Shown piece after piece: positions 8,752 to 16,837 of a stretch of DNA of 41,633 nt. A program made the translations under genes and the position numbers. The notes under the pieces were generated by a model. That model worked only from the letters and a program-made list of their open reading frames with translations. It made no database searches and had not been told where the DNA came from. The stretch comes from Bacteroidaceae bacterium. GTDB taxonomy: Bacteria > Bacteroidota > Bacteroidia > Bacteroidales > Bacteroidaceae. The stretch's first letter is position 1; each line of letters starts with the position of its first letter. The stretch spans positions 1 to 41,633 of the forward strand of contig CABIXF010000036.1 of NCBI GenBank assembly GCA_902362595.1. The letters are read 5' to 3'.

Positions 8752-9900
8752 TTATTGCTTATTATCAAAAAAATCAAGCGACCAACTGTCCATCCATTCC
8801 ACATAAGGGACACCTTCCTCAAACTGAATGGGCAACCAAATGTAGCGAGCATCACTGGGATGCTTCGGACGCCAGATATCGGCCATGAAGATAAAAGCGT
8901 CTTTCTTTCCCAGAACCGGAAGCACATACGTACTCTGTCCGCCAAACGTAATTTCCGATTTCGGGCCCCGGCAGGGATTCGGATGCTTGGTCCACGGGCC
9001 TAAGATACTGGGAGCGGAAAACATGCGAGCCTCATTGGGTGCCCAGCCTGTACATCCGGAGGTAATCATCCAATACATGCCGTCTTTCTTAAACAGAGCC
9101 GGAGCTTCATTGTGGCCGGCAGGAGCCACCCGCACATACTTGCCAGTATGGCTCAGGAAATCCTCGCTCAGTTCTGCAATCTGTAACGTCAGATTGTCTT
9201 CCGAGGAGTAAATATGATAAGCCTTTCCGTCGTCATCGACAAACAACTGCATATCGCGTGCCATCTGCCCTCCCGCCAAATCGCGTTTTACGAACAGACC
9301 TTTGTCAATCGCCTGATACCAGGCCGGTGTCCACCATTCCTTGTATTTCTCCGCATCCAAGGTATCCAAAGCGGTACGCTGCGCGTCAGTCATGTCGAAA
9401 GGCAGTTTCCCCGCATTGATGCGTTCGGAACGGATATACTTGAACGGTCCTGTCGGAGTATCGGAAACGGCCACGGCCGAACGGGCTGCCGCATAACCTT
9501 TTCCTTTCAGTTCCAGATGAAACCACATAACAAACTTTTTGGTTTTCGGGTTATAAATCACTTTCGGACGTTCCATGATACAGCCCTGCACGATATCACT
9601 GTTCGCATCATCTTTTACCACCGGAAGTGCAACTCCTTCATTTTTCCAGTCCACCAGATTGGAAGAAGAATAACACATAATGCCTACCATCGCACTGTTG
9701 GTGGTATCCGATTTATTCTCTCCATACCAGTAATAGTTACCTTCATGATACAACACCCCTCCACCATGGGCATTGACGTGCACTCCTTGGTTATCGGGCC
9801 AAATTTCTCCACTCCGGATTTTCTTAGGATTTGCTGCCGTGCAGACCATTGTCCATAACAAGCAAAAACATCCCAAAAGGCAAAGTCTTTTCATTTTCAT
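8752..9900 (-). CDS. GH43 glycosidase, probable exo-beta-1,3-galactanase (subfamily 24-like)
   Basis: The 382-residue exported enzyme has a signal peptide (about 1-23) and a five-bladed propeller of family GH43. The N-terminal motif VNAHGGGVLYH (42-52) replaces the Asp base of most GH43 enzymes. From memory, subfamily 24 exo-beta-1,3-galactanases lack that Asp and use two Glu and a Gln instead. Candidate counterparts here are Glu110 (IMERPKV), Glu265 (HNEAPALF) and Gln322 (FGGQSTYV). This makes release of galactose from the beta-1,3-galactan backbone of arabinogalactan the leading guess. It is the promoter-distal gene of the minus-strand enzyme cluster. Arabinofuranosidase or xylosidase activity is less likely. 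The family call is firm, the substrate moderate. Confidence 0.8.
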   Translation of the reverse strand: MKMKRLCLLGCFCLLWTMVCTAANPKKIRSGEIWPDNQGVHVNAHGGGVLYHEGNYYWYGENKSDTTNSAMVGIMCYSSSNLVDWKNEGVALPVVKDDANSDIVQGCIMERPKVIYNPKTKKFVMWFHLELKGKGYAAARSAVAVSDTPTGPFKYIRSERINAGKLPFDMTDAQRTALDTLDAEKYKEWWTPAWYQAIDKGLFVKRDLAGGQMARDMQLFVDDDGKAYHIYSSEDNLTLQIAELSEDFLSHTGKYVRVAPAGHNEAPALFKKDGMYWMITSGCTGWAPNEARMFSAPSILGPWTKHPNPCRGPKSEITFGGQSTYVLPVLGKKDAFIFMADIWRPKHPSDARYIWLPIQFEEGVPYVEWMDSWSLDFFDNKQ

Positions 9901-9920
9901 CTTTATCTATTTTTTGTTAT

Positions 9921-10290
9921 TTATGGTTTGTATTCTTTTCCGACTTGCAACTTATCTCCAAATAAGTCCACTTCAAACAGATGAGGAACCCGGATATACA
10001 CTCCTTTCATCTCCTTATAGCTATACACAGAAATCAGCCATTATCTTTTGGCCGTGTGAACCACCTTATACGGACCTACTCAAAGTTTCAGGTTCTTATT
10101 TTTCCATAACATTCCTCCAGTACCCGTCATATAATACATGCGACCAGATTGATTAGCCAAGATACAGAAATCGCTTAACCAGATGGAATCCAACGGAACG
10201 GTCTTTACTTCCTTCATTTTCTATACCCTTAAAGGAGAGGCTATATTGCAAACCCCACACAATAACCCAGCAAAATAAAAAATATACCTA
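9921..10290 (-). pseudogene. Remnant of a second GH43-like lipoprotein or secreted glycosidase
   Basis: Minus-strand translation gives a leader-like stretch (KHRYIFYFAGLLCGVC) near 10280-10235 and a stop. Then, from the ATG at 10217, it gives SIWLSDFCILAN, RMYYMTGTGGMLWKNKNLKL, a TGA where Trp is expected, and VGPYKVV. This is the N-terminal blade pattern of family-43-type enzymes (SDPFILAD...YYMTGTGG..WKSKDL..W.GPY). After a second stop the same frame continues with YKEMKGVYIRVPHLFEVDLF and ends at 9921-9923, as a C-terminal tail would. The roughly 200 residues normally in between are missing. The gene therefore carries at least three in-frame stops and a large internal deletion. It sits 20 bases upstream of the intact GH43 gene and about 170 bases after the GH105 fusion gene. 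Confidence 0.7.
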
Positions 10291-10460
10291 TGCTTGTCTC
10301 TTATAAAATCCACATAATTATTGGGTTAACAAATAAATGATTGATCCTGGCATATATGGGAATAGCGACGAAACTCTTACGACAAGGAACAGACACGAAA
10401 CTCGCGCACCATTCCAGAGATTCGCCGCCATTTCACAATTTACTCACAGCCCCCAATCTC

Positions 10461-12770
10461 TTAAAACAAATCCCACGTACGGATTTCGTCTTTCCATTGA
10501 TGATCTTTCGGGAACGGTTTTTCACCCCATGCCCGCACGCTGGTCCATTCCTGAGGTGCATCGGTCCAGAAAGGATGGGAAGCTGGAAGTCCCAATGGCA
10601 GGAAAGCCAGAGAAGTCATATACAAGCTTCCGTTGTTGGTGTACCAGTCGGCTACATTCGGCTGGCGACCAGTAAAACCGATGGTCAGGAAACCACCTTC
10701 ATTAAAATTATGACCAGTAGCAAACATACGCTTCATCACGGCAGTCAAAGCACAACGTACCTGCGCCCCTGTCACCCCTGCCGGGAGTTCCTGATACCAA
10801 GCCATCAGGGCCAATGGCTGCATGGTAGCCATACGGTACGGGATGGAACGACCGAATACGGGGAAAGTTCCCTCCGGTGAAATGAAACGTTCCAATATCA
10901 GACTGTATTTCTGGGCACGCTTCAACGCGCGGTCATAATATTTTCCGTAGTCAATCCGGCTGCGCACTTTGGCATCCTTCATGGCCTGGAGCGTCTCCAG
11001 GTACATAGGATGGAACACGTAACTGCTGTAATAATCAAATGCAAAAGATGGACCGTCTGAGTACCATCCGTCGCCGGTGTACCACTCTTCCACTTTACGG
11101 ATGGCAGAATTTACCCGATATTCATCAAACGGTGCCCCCGCCTTAGCCAGGAAACTTTCAATGGTAGACGAGAAAAGCAGCCAATTGGTATAAGGAGGGT
11201 CGATGCGACGCAGCTGCTGGAATTCCTCGATATAGCGTTTCTTAGTGGTTTCATCCAATGGCATCCACAGCTGGTCGTAGGCACGGAGGAAACTTTCGGC
11301 CACATACGCACCGTCGACCAGCGTCTGTCCTTCCTGACGCCACAGCAGATAATCCGGACTCTGCGGGTCCACGGCGTTGGCGTAACTCTTCAACGCCCAT
11401 TCACGCAGTTCCTTGCGCATCTTGCCTTCTTCCGTATTGTCATCCGGCAACGTGAGCCAAGGAGCGATACCGGCCATCAGGCGTCCGAAGGTTTCCATGT
11501 AAGCCACTTTTTTGTTGCGTCCGTCCCAAGTAGGGCTGACTTCCAGCTGCATGTTCTTCTGCAATTCTCCTTTGGCCATGTTGCGCAATACCGGAGCCGC
11601 CATCTGGTAAGCCAACTTGCACCAGTAGACACGGTCTGCAGCCTGAGGAGCTTCCAGATAACGTACATATTCACAGGCTGCCAGCAAAAATGCTCCCACC
11701 CCGAAATTTGCCGTAGAGTTGGCGTTAATCACTTGTCCGGGAATGGCTTTTTCGCCAATCGGCTGCACATAGCCCACCGTACCATCTTTCTGAAGTGCTC
11801 TCTTTGACAAATAGCTCCATGCCTTCTCCACTACCGGCATGTATGTATCTTTTCCTAAATACCCATTGTTGATTCCCCATAAAAATCCGTATGTGAACAG
11901 CGCCGTACCACTGGTTTCCGGTCCTGGGGCAAAATCCGGATCCATCATGCTGCGGGTCCAATAGCCTTCCGGCTGCTGAATGGCGGCTACGGCCTTCGCC
12001 ATTTTCTGAAACTTCTCCACAAAGAACGAATGATGCTTGTATTCTTCCGGCATATCTTTCAACACCTTAGCCAGTCCGGCCAGCACCCAGGCATCTCCTC
12101 TGGCCCAGAAATCTTTCTTTCCGCTGGCTGTTTTATGCTTCGGATAGATGTATTTCGCATCGCGGTAATACAAGTTTTCGTCCTTGTCGAACATGATGCT
12201 GTCAGAGTATTGCAGATACGCATACAATTTATCCAAGTACAGCGTATTGTGCGTCACCTTATACAGTTTGGTCATCACCGGCATGGCCATGTAGAGCGCA
12301 TCGCTCCACCACCAGTAATCGTTCTGTGAGGTACTCATCTGATATTCCATTACCTCACGGGCACGGCGGATTTTCCAATCCTCCGGAGCCAGGTTGTATA
12401 AATCCACATACGTCTGGAAGCAAATCTGATAATCGCCAAAAAGTACATATTCATCCGATTCTCCGTAGGAGTATTTCCATTCCGAACGGTTGTCACTCTT
12501 GGCTCCTTTCCACTGATTGTAGTTTGCCCATGTTTCCGAATAGGTGCGGTACGTCTCGTTTCCAGTCAGGAAATAAGCTTCCATGTTTCCCGTGTGATAC
12601 ACGGCATTGTCCCAGAACGAACGTACTTCCGGTGAATTTTCGGCCTGCCAGTGCTGGTTCACCTTGTCAATCATCTTGCGGACCTGACCCGCTTCGGAGT
12701 CCTTGGCACCCGCCGATCCTGACCATATACCCAACGCACAAGCCAATAAAAATTTACATACTTGTTTCAT
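10461..12770 (-). CDS. Fusion of GH105 unsaturated glucuronyl hydrolase and DUF2264 (GH154-like) domain
   Basis: The 769-residue protein has a signal peptide (about 1-22) and two helical-barrel catalytic domains. Residues 25-380 are a GH88/105 domain. Asp157 in WWWSDALYMAMP matches the catalytic Asp of GH105 enzymes such as YteR, and FWARGDAWV (221-229) is the second signature. GH105 removes the 4,5-unsaturated uronic acid left by lyases. Residues about 385-745 are DUF2264, with DGWYSDGPSFAFDYYSSYV and the preceding FLRAYDQLW helix. As I recall, DUF2264 proteins found CAZy family GH154, exo-beta-glucuronidases of arabinogalactan loci. One protein would then remove either saturated or unsaturated glucuronate. 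It lies 15 bases after the propeller gene and is almost certainly co-transcribed with it. Domain calls are firm; activities are inferred. Confidence 0.85.
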   Translation of the reverse strand: MKQVCKFLLACALGIWSGSAGAKDSEAGQVRKMIDKVNQHWQAENSPEVRSFWDNAVYHTGNMEAYFLTGNETYRTYSETWANYNQWKGAKSDNRSEWKYSYGESDEYVLFGDYQICFQTYVDLYNLAPEDWKIRRAREVMEYQMSTSQNDYWWWSDALYMAMPVMTKLYKVTHNTLYLDKLYAYLQYSDSIMFDKDENLYYRDAKYIYPKHKTASGKKDFWARGDAWVLAGLAKVLKDMPEEYKHHSFFVEKFQKMAKAVAAIQQPEGYWTRSMMDPDFAPGPETSGTALFTYGFLWGINNGYLGKDTYMPVVEKAWSYLSKRALQKDGTVGYVQPIGEKAIPGQVINANSTANFGVGAFLLAACEYVRYLEAPQAADRVYWCKLAYQMAAPVLRNMAKGELQKNMQLEVSPTWDGRNKKVAYMETFGRLMAGIAPWLTLPDDNTEEGKMRKELREWALKSYANAVDPQSPDYLLWRQEGQTLVDGAYVAESFLRAYDQLWMPLDETTKKRYIEEFQQLRRIDPPYTNWLLFSSTIESFLAKAGAPFDEYRVNSAIRKVEEWYTGDGWYSDGPSFAFDYYSSYVFHPMYLETLQAMKDAKVRSRIDYGKYYDRALKRAQKYSLILERFISPEGTFPVFGRSIPYRMATMQPLALMAWYQELPAGVTGAQVRCALTAVMKRMFATGHNFNEGGFLTIGFTGRQPNVADWYTNNGSLYMTSLAFLPLGLPASHPFWTDAPQEWTSVRAWGEKPFPKDHQWKDEIRTWDLF

Positions 12771-12785
12771 AGTTTTATTTTGAGA

Positions 12786-14063
12786 TTAATTTACTTCCAA
12801 TACATATACCGGGGTAGCAGCTGAATCCTTCACTTTTTCACCGTCTCCCTGATGGGTTTCCTGCACAAACACATGCAGTCTTTTCTGTGTTTTCCACAAT
12901 TCCGTGTCACAACTGGGTTCCCAGGCATCCACAGAAAAATCGGTCAGGTCTTTCACCTGCCATTCTCCCGACTTCACATTCTCCGTATAAGCCACTGAAA
13001 CCTTGCTTCCCCGCTCCGCATCGCGGAACACGAAATAAGCCTTTCCTTTATCCACCGCAATGCGCGGACGCGAAATCGGAATCATCTTTGTTCCCCCGCC
13101 TTTCAAGGTAAATCCTTGTGACCGGTTCATTATCTGACGGTTCTGCCAGCCTTTGCCATCGTTCCACACGAGTCGGTACTGCGGCACCTCACTGTCTGCA
13201 TCCCTCCAATAAGTCACGATATAAGGATGTCCTTCCGCATCGGTACTCATACTGGTCTGGTTAATCAGCTCACTGTTCTGCGGAATGTAACAAGCATATT
13301 CCGCATTGTCTTTCCGGATAGGAAGCGTATATTTTTCGCCGGTCGACTTATACCACGTTTTCCCTTCATCGGGAGAATATGCATAGCAAAGGTCATGGTT
13401 GGTTTCCACCATCCACGTTTCACGCCACACCCACGACAGATGAATCACTCCGGCCTCATCCATATACAGCTGCCAATACGCATTCCGCTGGTTTTCCCCG
13501 TCAATCAGGATATCCTGCACACGCGACCACTTGCGGCTCTTCAAGTCATAACGGTTCAACACCAGATTTCCCCGTCCGGAAGCTCCCGAACGATAGGCAA
13601 ACAGCAAATCGCCGCTGGGCATCCGATAGAATTCCGGATAAGTCACATCATCCTCGTCCTTCCCGGTCATCGGCTCTTTTTCTCCCAAGGTCAGTGCTCC
13701 GGGAGCCGTACTCCGACAATAATTCAATTTGTGCCCATGGTGGTCAAAAGAAAGATGCAGATAGCCGTCTCCGTCTACCATCATGCTGATGACATTGTGT
13801 GCGTCGGCCACGTTTCCTTTATACTGGCTACGATGCAACGTCCAGTTCTCCATACCCAAAGCACGTTTACCTACCACCAAATAACCGTCCGCATCATAAT
13901 AAGATATGTATTGCGTACCCTTGTCCGTCACCAGCGGGCTGTTCCGGAATACGGTCGTATTGACTGAAGTCGAGCTATATCCGTCACCCACCTTTACCAA
14001 ACGTTGTGCGGCAAGAGTTCCCAAAAAGAAAATGCCTATCAAACATAAAAAAATGCGCTTCAT
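12786..14063 (-). CDS. Seven-bladed propeller enzyme (BNR_4; GH145/PL25-like)
   Basis: The 425-residue exported protein has a signal peptide (about 1-19) and BNR_4-type propeller repeats throughout. This fold is shared by PL24/PL25 ulvan lyases and by GH145, which acts on the L-rhamnose-alpha-1,4-glucuronate cap of arabinogalactan proteins. His89 (ADAHNVIS), His109 (SFDHHGH), Tyr142 (VTYPEF) and Arg158 (FAYRSG) have the spacing 20, then 16, of the PL25 residues I recall as His123/His143 and Tyr188/Arg204. GH145 is thought to rely instead on one N-terminal His on the other face. The matching stretch here (35-46, TVFRNSPLVT) has none. It could therefore be a rhamnose-glucuronate lyase or an atypical rhamnosidase. 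It is the first gene of the enzyme cluster. Confidence 0.8.
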   Translation of the reverse strand: MKRIFLCLIGIFFLGTLAAQRLVKVGDGYSSTSVNTTVFRNSPLVTDKGTQYISYYDADGYLVVGKRALGMENWTLHRSQYKGNVADAHNVISMMVDGDGYLHLSFDHHGHKLNYCRSTAPGALTLGEKEPMTGKDEDDVTYPEFYRMPSGDLLFAYRSGASGRGNLVLNRYDLKSRKWSRVQDILIDGENQRNAYWQLYMDEAGVIHLSWVWRETWMVETNHDLCYAYSPDEGKTWYKSTGEKYTLPIRKDNAEYACYIPQNSELINQTSMSTDAEGHPYIVTYWRDADSEVPQYRLVWNDGKGWQNRQIMNRSQGFTLKGGGTKMIPISRPRIAVDKGKAYFVFRDAERGSKVSVAYTENVKSGEWQVKDLTDFSVDAWEPSCDTELWKTQKRLHVFVQETHQGDGEKVKDSAATPVYVLEVN

Positions 14064-14086
14064 AGTTTACATATTAAGTACAGTTA

Positions 14087-14094
14087 CAAAAATA
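14087..14094 (-). promoter_or_regulatory. Candidate -7 box for the PUL enzyme cluster
   Basis: On the minus strand this reads TATTTTTG, matching TAnnTTTG, 23 bases before the ATG at 14063. No TTTG lies at the usual -33 distance. The CGTC-containing sites at 14121-14131 and 14178-14185 lie just upstream and may be activator sites. Confidence 0.45.
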
Positions 14095-14221
14095 GGCTTT
14101 TCGCATCAAAAGAAGGGATAAAAATTTCGTCAAGGAAAGAAGAAAAACAAGCAAGTGACAATATTATCCATTTTTTGGACGAATTATTCTATCTCTCCGC
14201 ATGCTATTTTTCAGAATAGAC

Positions 14222-14267
14222 AAAAAGTCCACATTCAAGAGATTTCCCTCTCAAACATGGACTTTTA
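14222..14267 (-). terminator. Terminator after murF
   Basis: AAAAGTCCA (14223-14231) pairs with TGGACTTTT (14258-14266), with partial pairing continuing inward, followed on the minus strand by TTTTTG. It begins 20 bases past the murF stop. Confidence 0.7.
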
Positions 14268-14287
14268 TTAAAATAAATGACTTTTTA

Positions 14288-15580
14288 TTACAAACTGGCT
14301 GGAAGCTCGCTCAACTTCATGCTGTTAGAGCCTTTTACCAAGATACAACATCCTTGCAAGGGATGAGCTGCCAGCAGAGCTTCCACTTCCTTCACATCTT
14401 TATAATGCTCGAAGGAAGAGGCAGTACCTCCAAATTCCGGACCAACCAACATCACCCGTTCAAATCCGCATTCTTTCAGGAAATCAACCACCTTCTGGTG
14501 TTCCTCGTGACTTCCTTCTCCGAGTTCCTTCATGTCACCCAAAATTGCTACCTTGTGCGCCGCCTCCATCTGACGGAAGTTTTCCAACGCCGCCATCATA
14601 CTGGTGGGATTGGCATTGTATGCATCCACAATCAAGGTATTGGAAGCGGTATGTACCAGCTGCGAGCGATTGTTCTGCGGCACATACGAAGACAGTGCGT
14701 GACAGATTTTTGTATCCTCCACTCCGAAATAACGACCAATGGCTACAGCCGCCAAGGCATTGTCCAAGTTATAGGCCCCTATCAGATGCGTCTGTACATC
14801 ATGGGAGATTCCTTCGGCTGTCCAGCTGAAATGCAGGAACGGCGAACAAGCTACCACTTTTCCCGTCACATCCAGTCCCGGAGTCTGTCCGTAACGGACG
14901 CAGGTCAAGCCGGCAGCAATCTTGTTCAGATAAGGATTCTCGTTCTGGATGAAGATGGTAGCATTTCCCTTTTCCCGCAAGAAATCATACAATTCTCCTT
15001 TGGTGCGAATGACTCCTTCGAAAGAGCCGAATCCCTGAAGATGGGCCTTCCCCACATTGGTAATGATCCCGTAGTCCGGCTCGGCAATGTGAACCAAGGT
15101 CTTGATTTCTCCCGGATGATTAGCCCCCATTTCGATGACCGCCATCTCATGCTCCGGCTTCAGGCGCAACAGTGTCAACGGCACTCCGATATGGTTGTTG
15201 AAGTTTCCTTGCGTGTAAAGCACCTTAAACTTCTCGCCCAGCACGGTTGCAATCAGTTCTTTCGTGGTGGTTTTTCCGTTCGTACCGGTCACCCCAATCA
15301 TGCGGGTACCCAACCGACGGCGGTGATAGTTGGCCAGCTTCTGTAAGGTCTCCAGACAGTTGTCCACCAGAATAATCCGTGGATTCTCGGGAGAAGCATA
15401 CTGCGGTTCATCCACCACTGCATAGCGGCAACCCTGTGCCAACGACTGAGCGGCAAAGGCATTCCCATTGAATGTTTCTCCTTTCAGGGCCAGAAACATA
15501 GAACCCTCCGGACAATGGCGGCTGTCGGTCGTCAGTCCGTTACATTCCGTAAAGCGGTTATATAGTTCCTCTATTTCCAT
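14288..15580 (-). CDS. murF: UDP-N-acetylmuramoyl-tripeptide--D-alanyl-D-alanine ligase
   Basis: MurF adds D-Ala-D-Ala to UDP-MurNAc-tripeptide with ATP in the cytoplasm, the last cytoplasmic step of the peptidoglycan stem. The N-terminal domain shows LTTDSRHCPEGSMFLAL. The Mur-ligase P-loop is MIGVTGTNGKTTTKELI, and the central domain has NFNNHIGVPLTLLRL and EMGANHPGEI. A later signature is LIVDAYNANPTSMMAAL. I place the start at 15580 (MEIEELYNRF, 430 residues), because the longer frame opening at 15619 would add a non-homologous extension inside trpS. At 15580 it begins 4 bases after the trpS stop, so the two genes are probably one transcript. Length is normal for MurF. Confidence 0.95.
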   Translation of the reverse strand: MEIEELYNRFTECNGLTTDSRHCPEGSMFLALKGETFNGNAFAAQSLAQGCRYAVVDEPQYASPENPRIILVDNCLETLQKLANYHRRRLGTRMIGVTGTNGKTTTKELIATVLGEKFKVLYTQGNFNNHIGVPLTLLRLKPEHEMAVIEMGANHPGEIKTLVHIAEPDYGIITNVGKAHLQGFGSFEGVIRTKGELYDFLREKGNATIFIQNENPYLNKIAAGLTCVRYGQTPGLDVTGKVVACSPFLHFSWTAEGISHDVQTHLIGAYNLDNALAAVAIGRYFGVEDTKICHALSSYVPQNNRSQLVHTASNTLIVDAYNANPTSMMAALENFRQMEAAHKVAILGDMKELGEGSHEEHQKVVDFLKECGFERVMLVGPEFGGTASSFEHYKDVKEVEALLAAHPLQGCCILVKGSNSMKLSELPASL

Positions 15581-15584
15581 ATTC

Positions 15585-16679
15585 TTATTGCTCTGCGAAG
15601 CGTTTTGCCTGCTCTTCAATCAGTGCGGCATCGTCAAAATAGTTGATTTTCATGGCACGGCGCACCTCGTCCAACGTCTGTGCAGCTGCCTCACGGGCTA
15701 CTTCACAACCTTTCTTCAGCATGTCGTAGACAGCCGGAATGTCCTTTTCAAATACCTTACGACGCTCACGAATCGGTTCCAATTCTTCCTGCATTACGGC
15801 AGCAAGGAACTTCTTCACCTTCATATCACCTAGTCCACCACGAGTGTAATGAGCCTTCAATTCATCCAAGCTGGCATATTCCGGCAAATAACGGCCAAAG
15901 TGTTCCGGACGGCAGAAGGCATCCAAATACGTGAATACACAGTTGCCTTCCAGCTTACCCGGGTCGCTCACCTTGATGTGAGTGGGGTCGGTGTACATGC
16001 TCTTCACCTTCTTTGCCACTTCGTCTGCTGAATCCGACAAATAGATGCAGTTGCCCAACGACTTGCTCATCTTGGCCTTACCGTCCGTTCCCGGCAAACG
16101 CAGACAAGCGGCATTGTCTGGCAACAAAATATCGGGTTCCACAAGCGTTTCTCCATAGATATGATTGAAACGACGCACAATTTCACGCGTCTGTTCAATC
16201 ATCGGTTCCTGATCTTCTCCCACCGGTACGGTAGTCGCCTTGAAGGCGGTGATGTCGGCAGCCTGACTAATGGGATAAGTAAAGAAGCCCACCGGAATGC
16301 TCGTTTCAAAATTACGCATCTGGATTTCGGTCTTCACTGTCGGATTACGCTGCAAGCGGGATACCGTGACCAAGTCCATGTAATAGAACGTCAATTCACA
16401 CAGTTCCGGAATCTGCGACTGGATAAAAATAGTAGACTTTGCCGGATCAAGTCCCACAGACAAATAGTCCAATGCCACTTCAATCACGTTCTGACGCACC
16501 TTTTCCGGATTGTCAATGTTGTCGGTCAACGCCTGTCCGTCGGCCTCGAACACAAAGATTTTGTCGTAAAGTCCTGAATTCTGCAATTCCACACGTCGGC
16601 GCAACGAACCCACGTAGTGGCCGATATGTAATTTACCGGTAGGGCGATCACCGGTTAAAATAATCTTTTCTTTTTTCAT
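15585..16679 (-). CDS. trpS: Tryptophanyl-tRNA synthetase
   Basis: This 364-residue class I aminoacyl-tRNA synthetase charges tRNA-Trp. It shows the N-terminal [18 protein letters not shown] with a literal HIGH motif, the intermediate tRNA and Trp-binding part ([16 protein letters not shown]), and the KMSKS loop ([11 protein letters not shown]). Length is in the normal range of 330-365. It is transcribed leftwards from a near-consensus promoter and is followed immediately by murF. It diverges from carB, and their promoters overlap in the 158 bases between the start codons. Confidence 0.97.
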   Translation of the reverse strand: MKKEKIILTGDRPTGKLHIGHYVGSLRRRVELQNSGLYDKIFVFEADGQALTDNIDNPEKVRQNVIEVALDYLSVGLDPAKSTIFIQSQIPELCELTFYYMDLVTVSRLQRNPTVKTEIQMRNFETSIPVGFFTYPISQAADITAFKATTVPVGEDQEPMIEQTREIVRRFNHIYGETLVEPDILLPDNAACLRLPGTDGKAKMSKSLGNCIYLSDSADEVAKKVKSMYTDPTHIKVSDPGKLEGNCVFTYLDAFCRPEHFGRYLPEYASLDELKAHYTRGGLGDMKVKKFLAAVMQEELEPIRERRKVFEKDIPAVYDMLKKGCEVAREAAAQTLDEVRRAMKINYFDDAALIEEQAKRFAEQ

Positions 16680-16714
16680 ACTACAAGCTATTGTTTCTAC
16701 TTTCTAAATTGCAG

Positions 16715-16746
16715 CAAAGATATATAAATCCTTTGTTTTCTTCAAA
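16715..16746 (-). promoter_or_regulatory. trpS promoter, full Bacteroides consensus
   Basis: On the minus strand TTTG (16743-16746) is followed after 20 bases by TATCTTTG (16715-16722). Both boxes match the -33/-7 consensus of the Bacteroides primary sigma factor at the preferred spacing. The start codon is 36 bases further. Confidence 0.75.
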
Positions 16747-16762
16747 ATAAATCGTTTCTTTG
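16732..16762 (+). promoter_or_regulatory. carB promoter overlapping the trpS promoter
   Basis: TTTG (16732-16735), 19 bases, then TTTCTTTG (16755-16762), a one-mismatch -7 box. Initiation would be near 16769, giving a leader of about 70 bases. This places the upstream ATG at 16760 outside the message and supports the carB start at 16838. The element interleaves with the divergent trpS promoter, so the two probably compete. Confidence 0.6.
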
Positions 16763-16837
16763 CAAGTAGTCCCAAACGACAAAAACAGCCGCCGGACGCA
16801 AACAACCTTTGAGAAAAACACCAATTTATCTATAACC

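Noticed and set aside
14201..15346. 381-codon plus-strand ORF opposite murF
   Set aside because: It lies over the conserved MurF motifs on the other strand and has no recognisable domain or promoter; a shadow of murF coding constraint.
16760..16837. N-terminal extension of carB from 16760
   Set aside because: The ATG lies within the predicted -7 box, upstream of the likely transcription start, and the extra 26 residues are not CarB-like.
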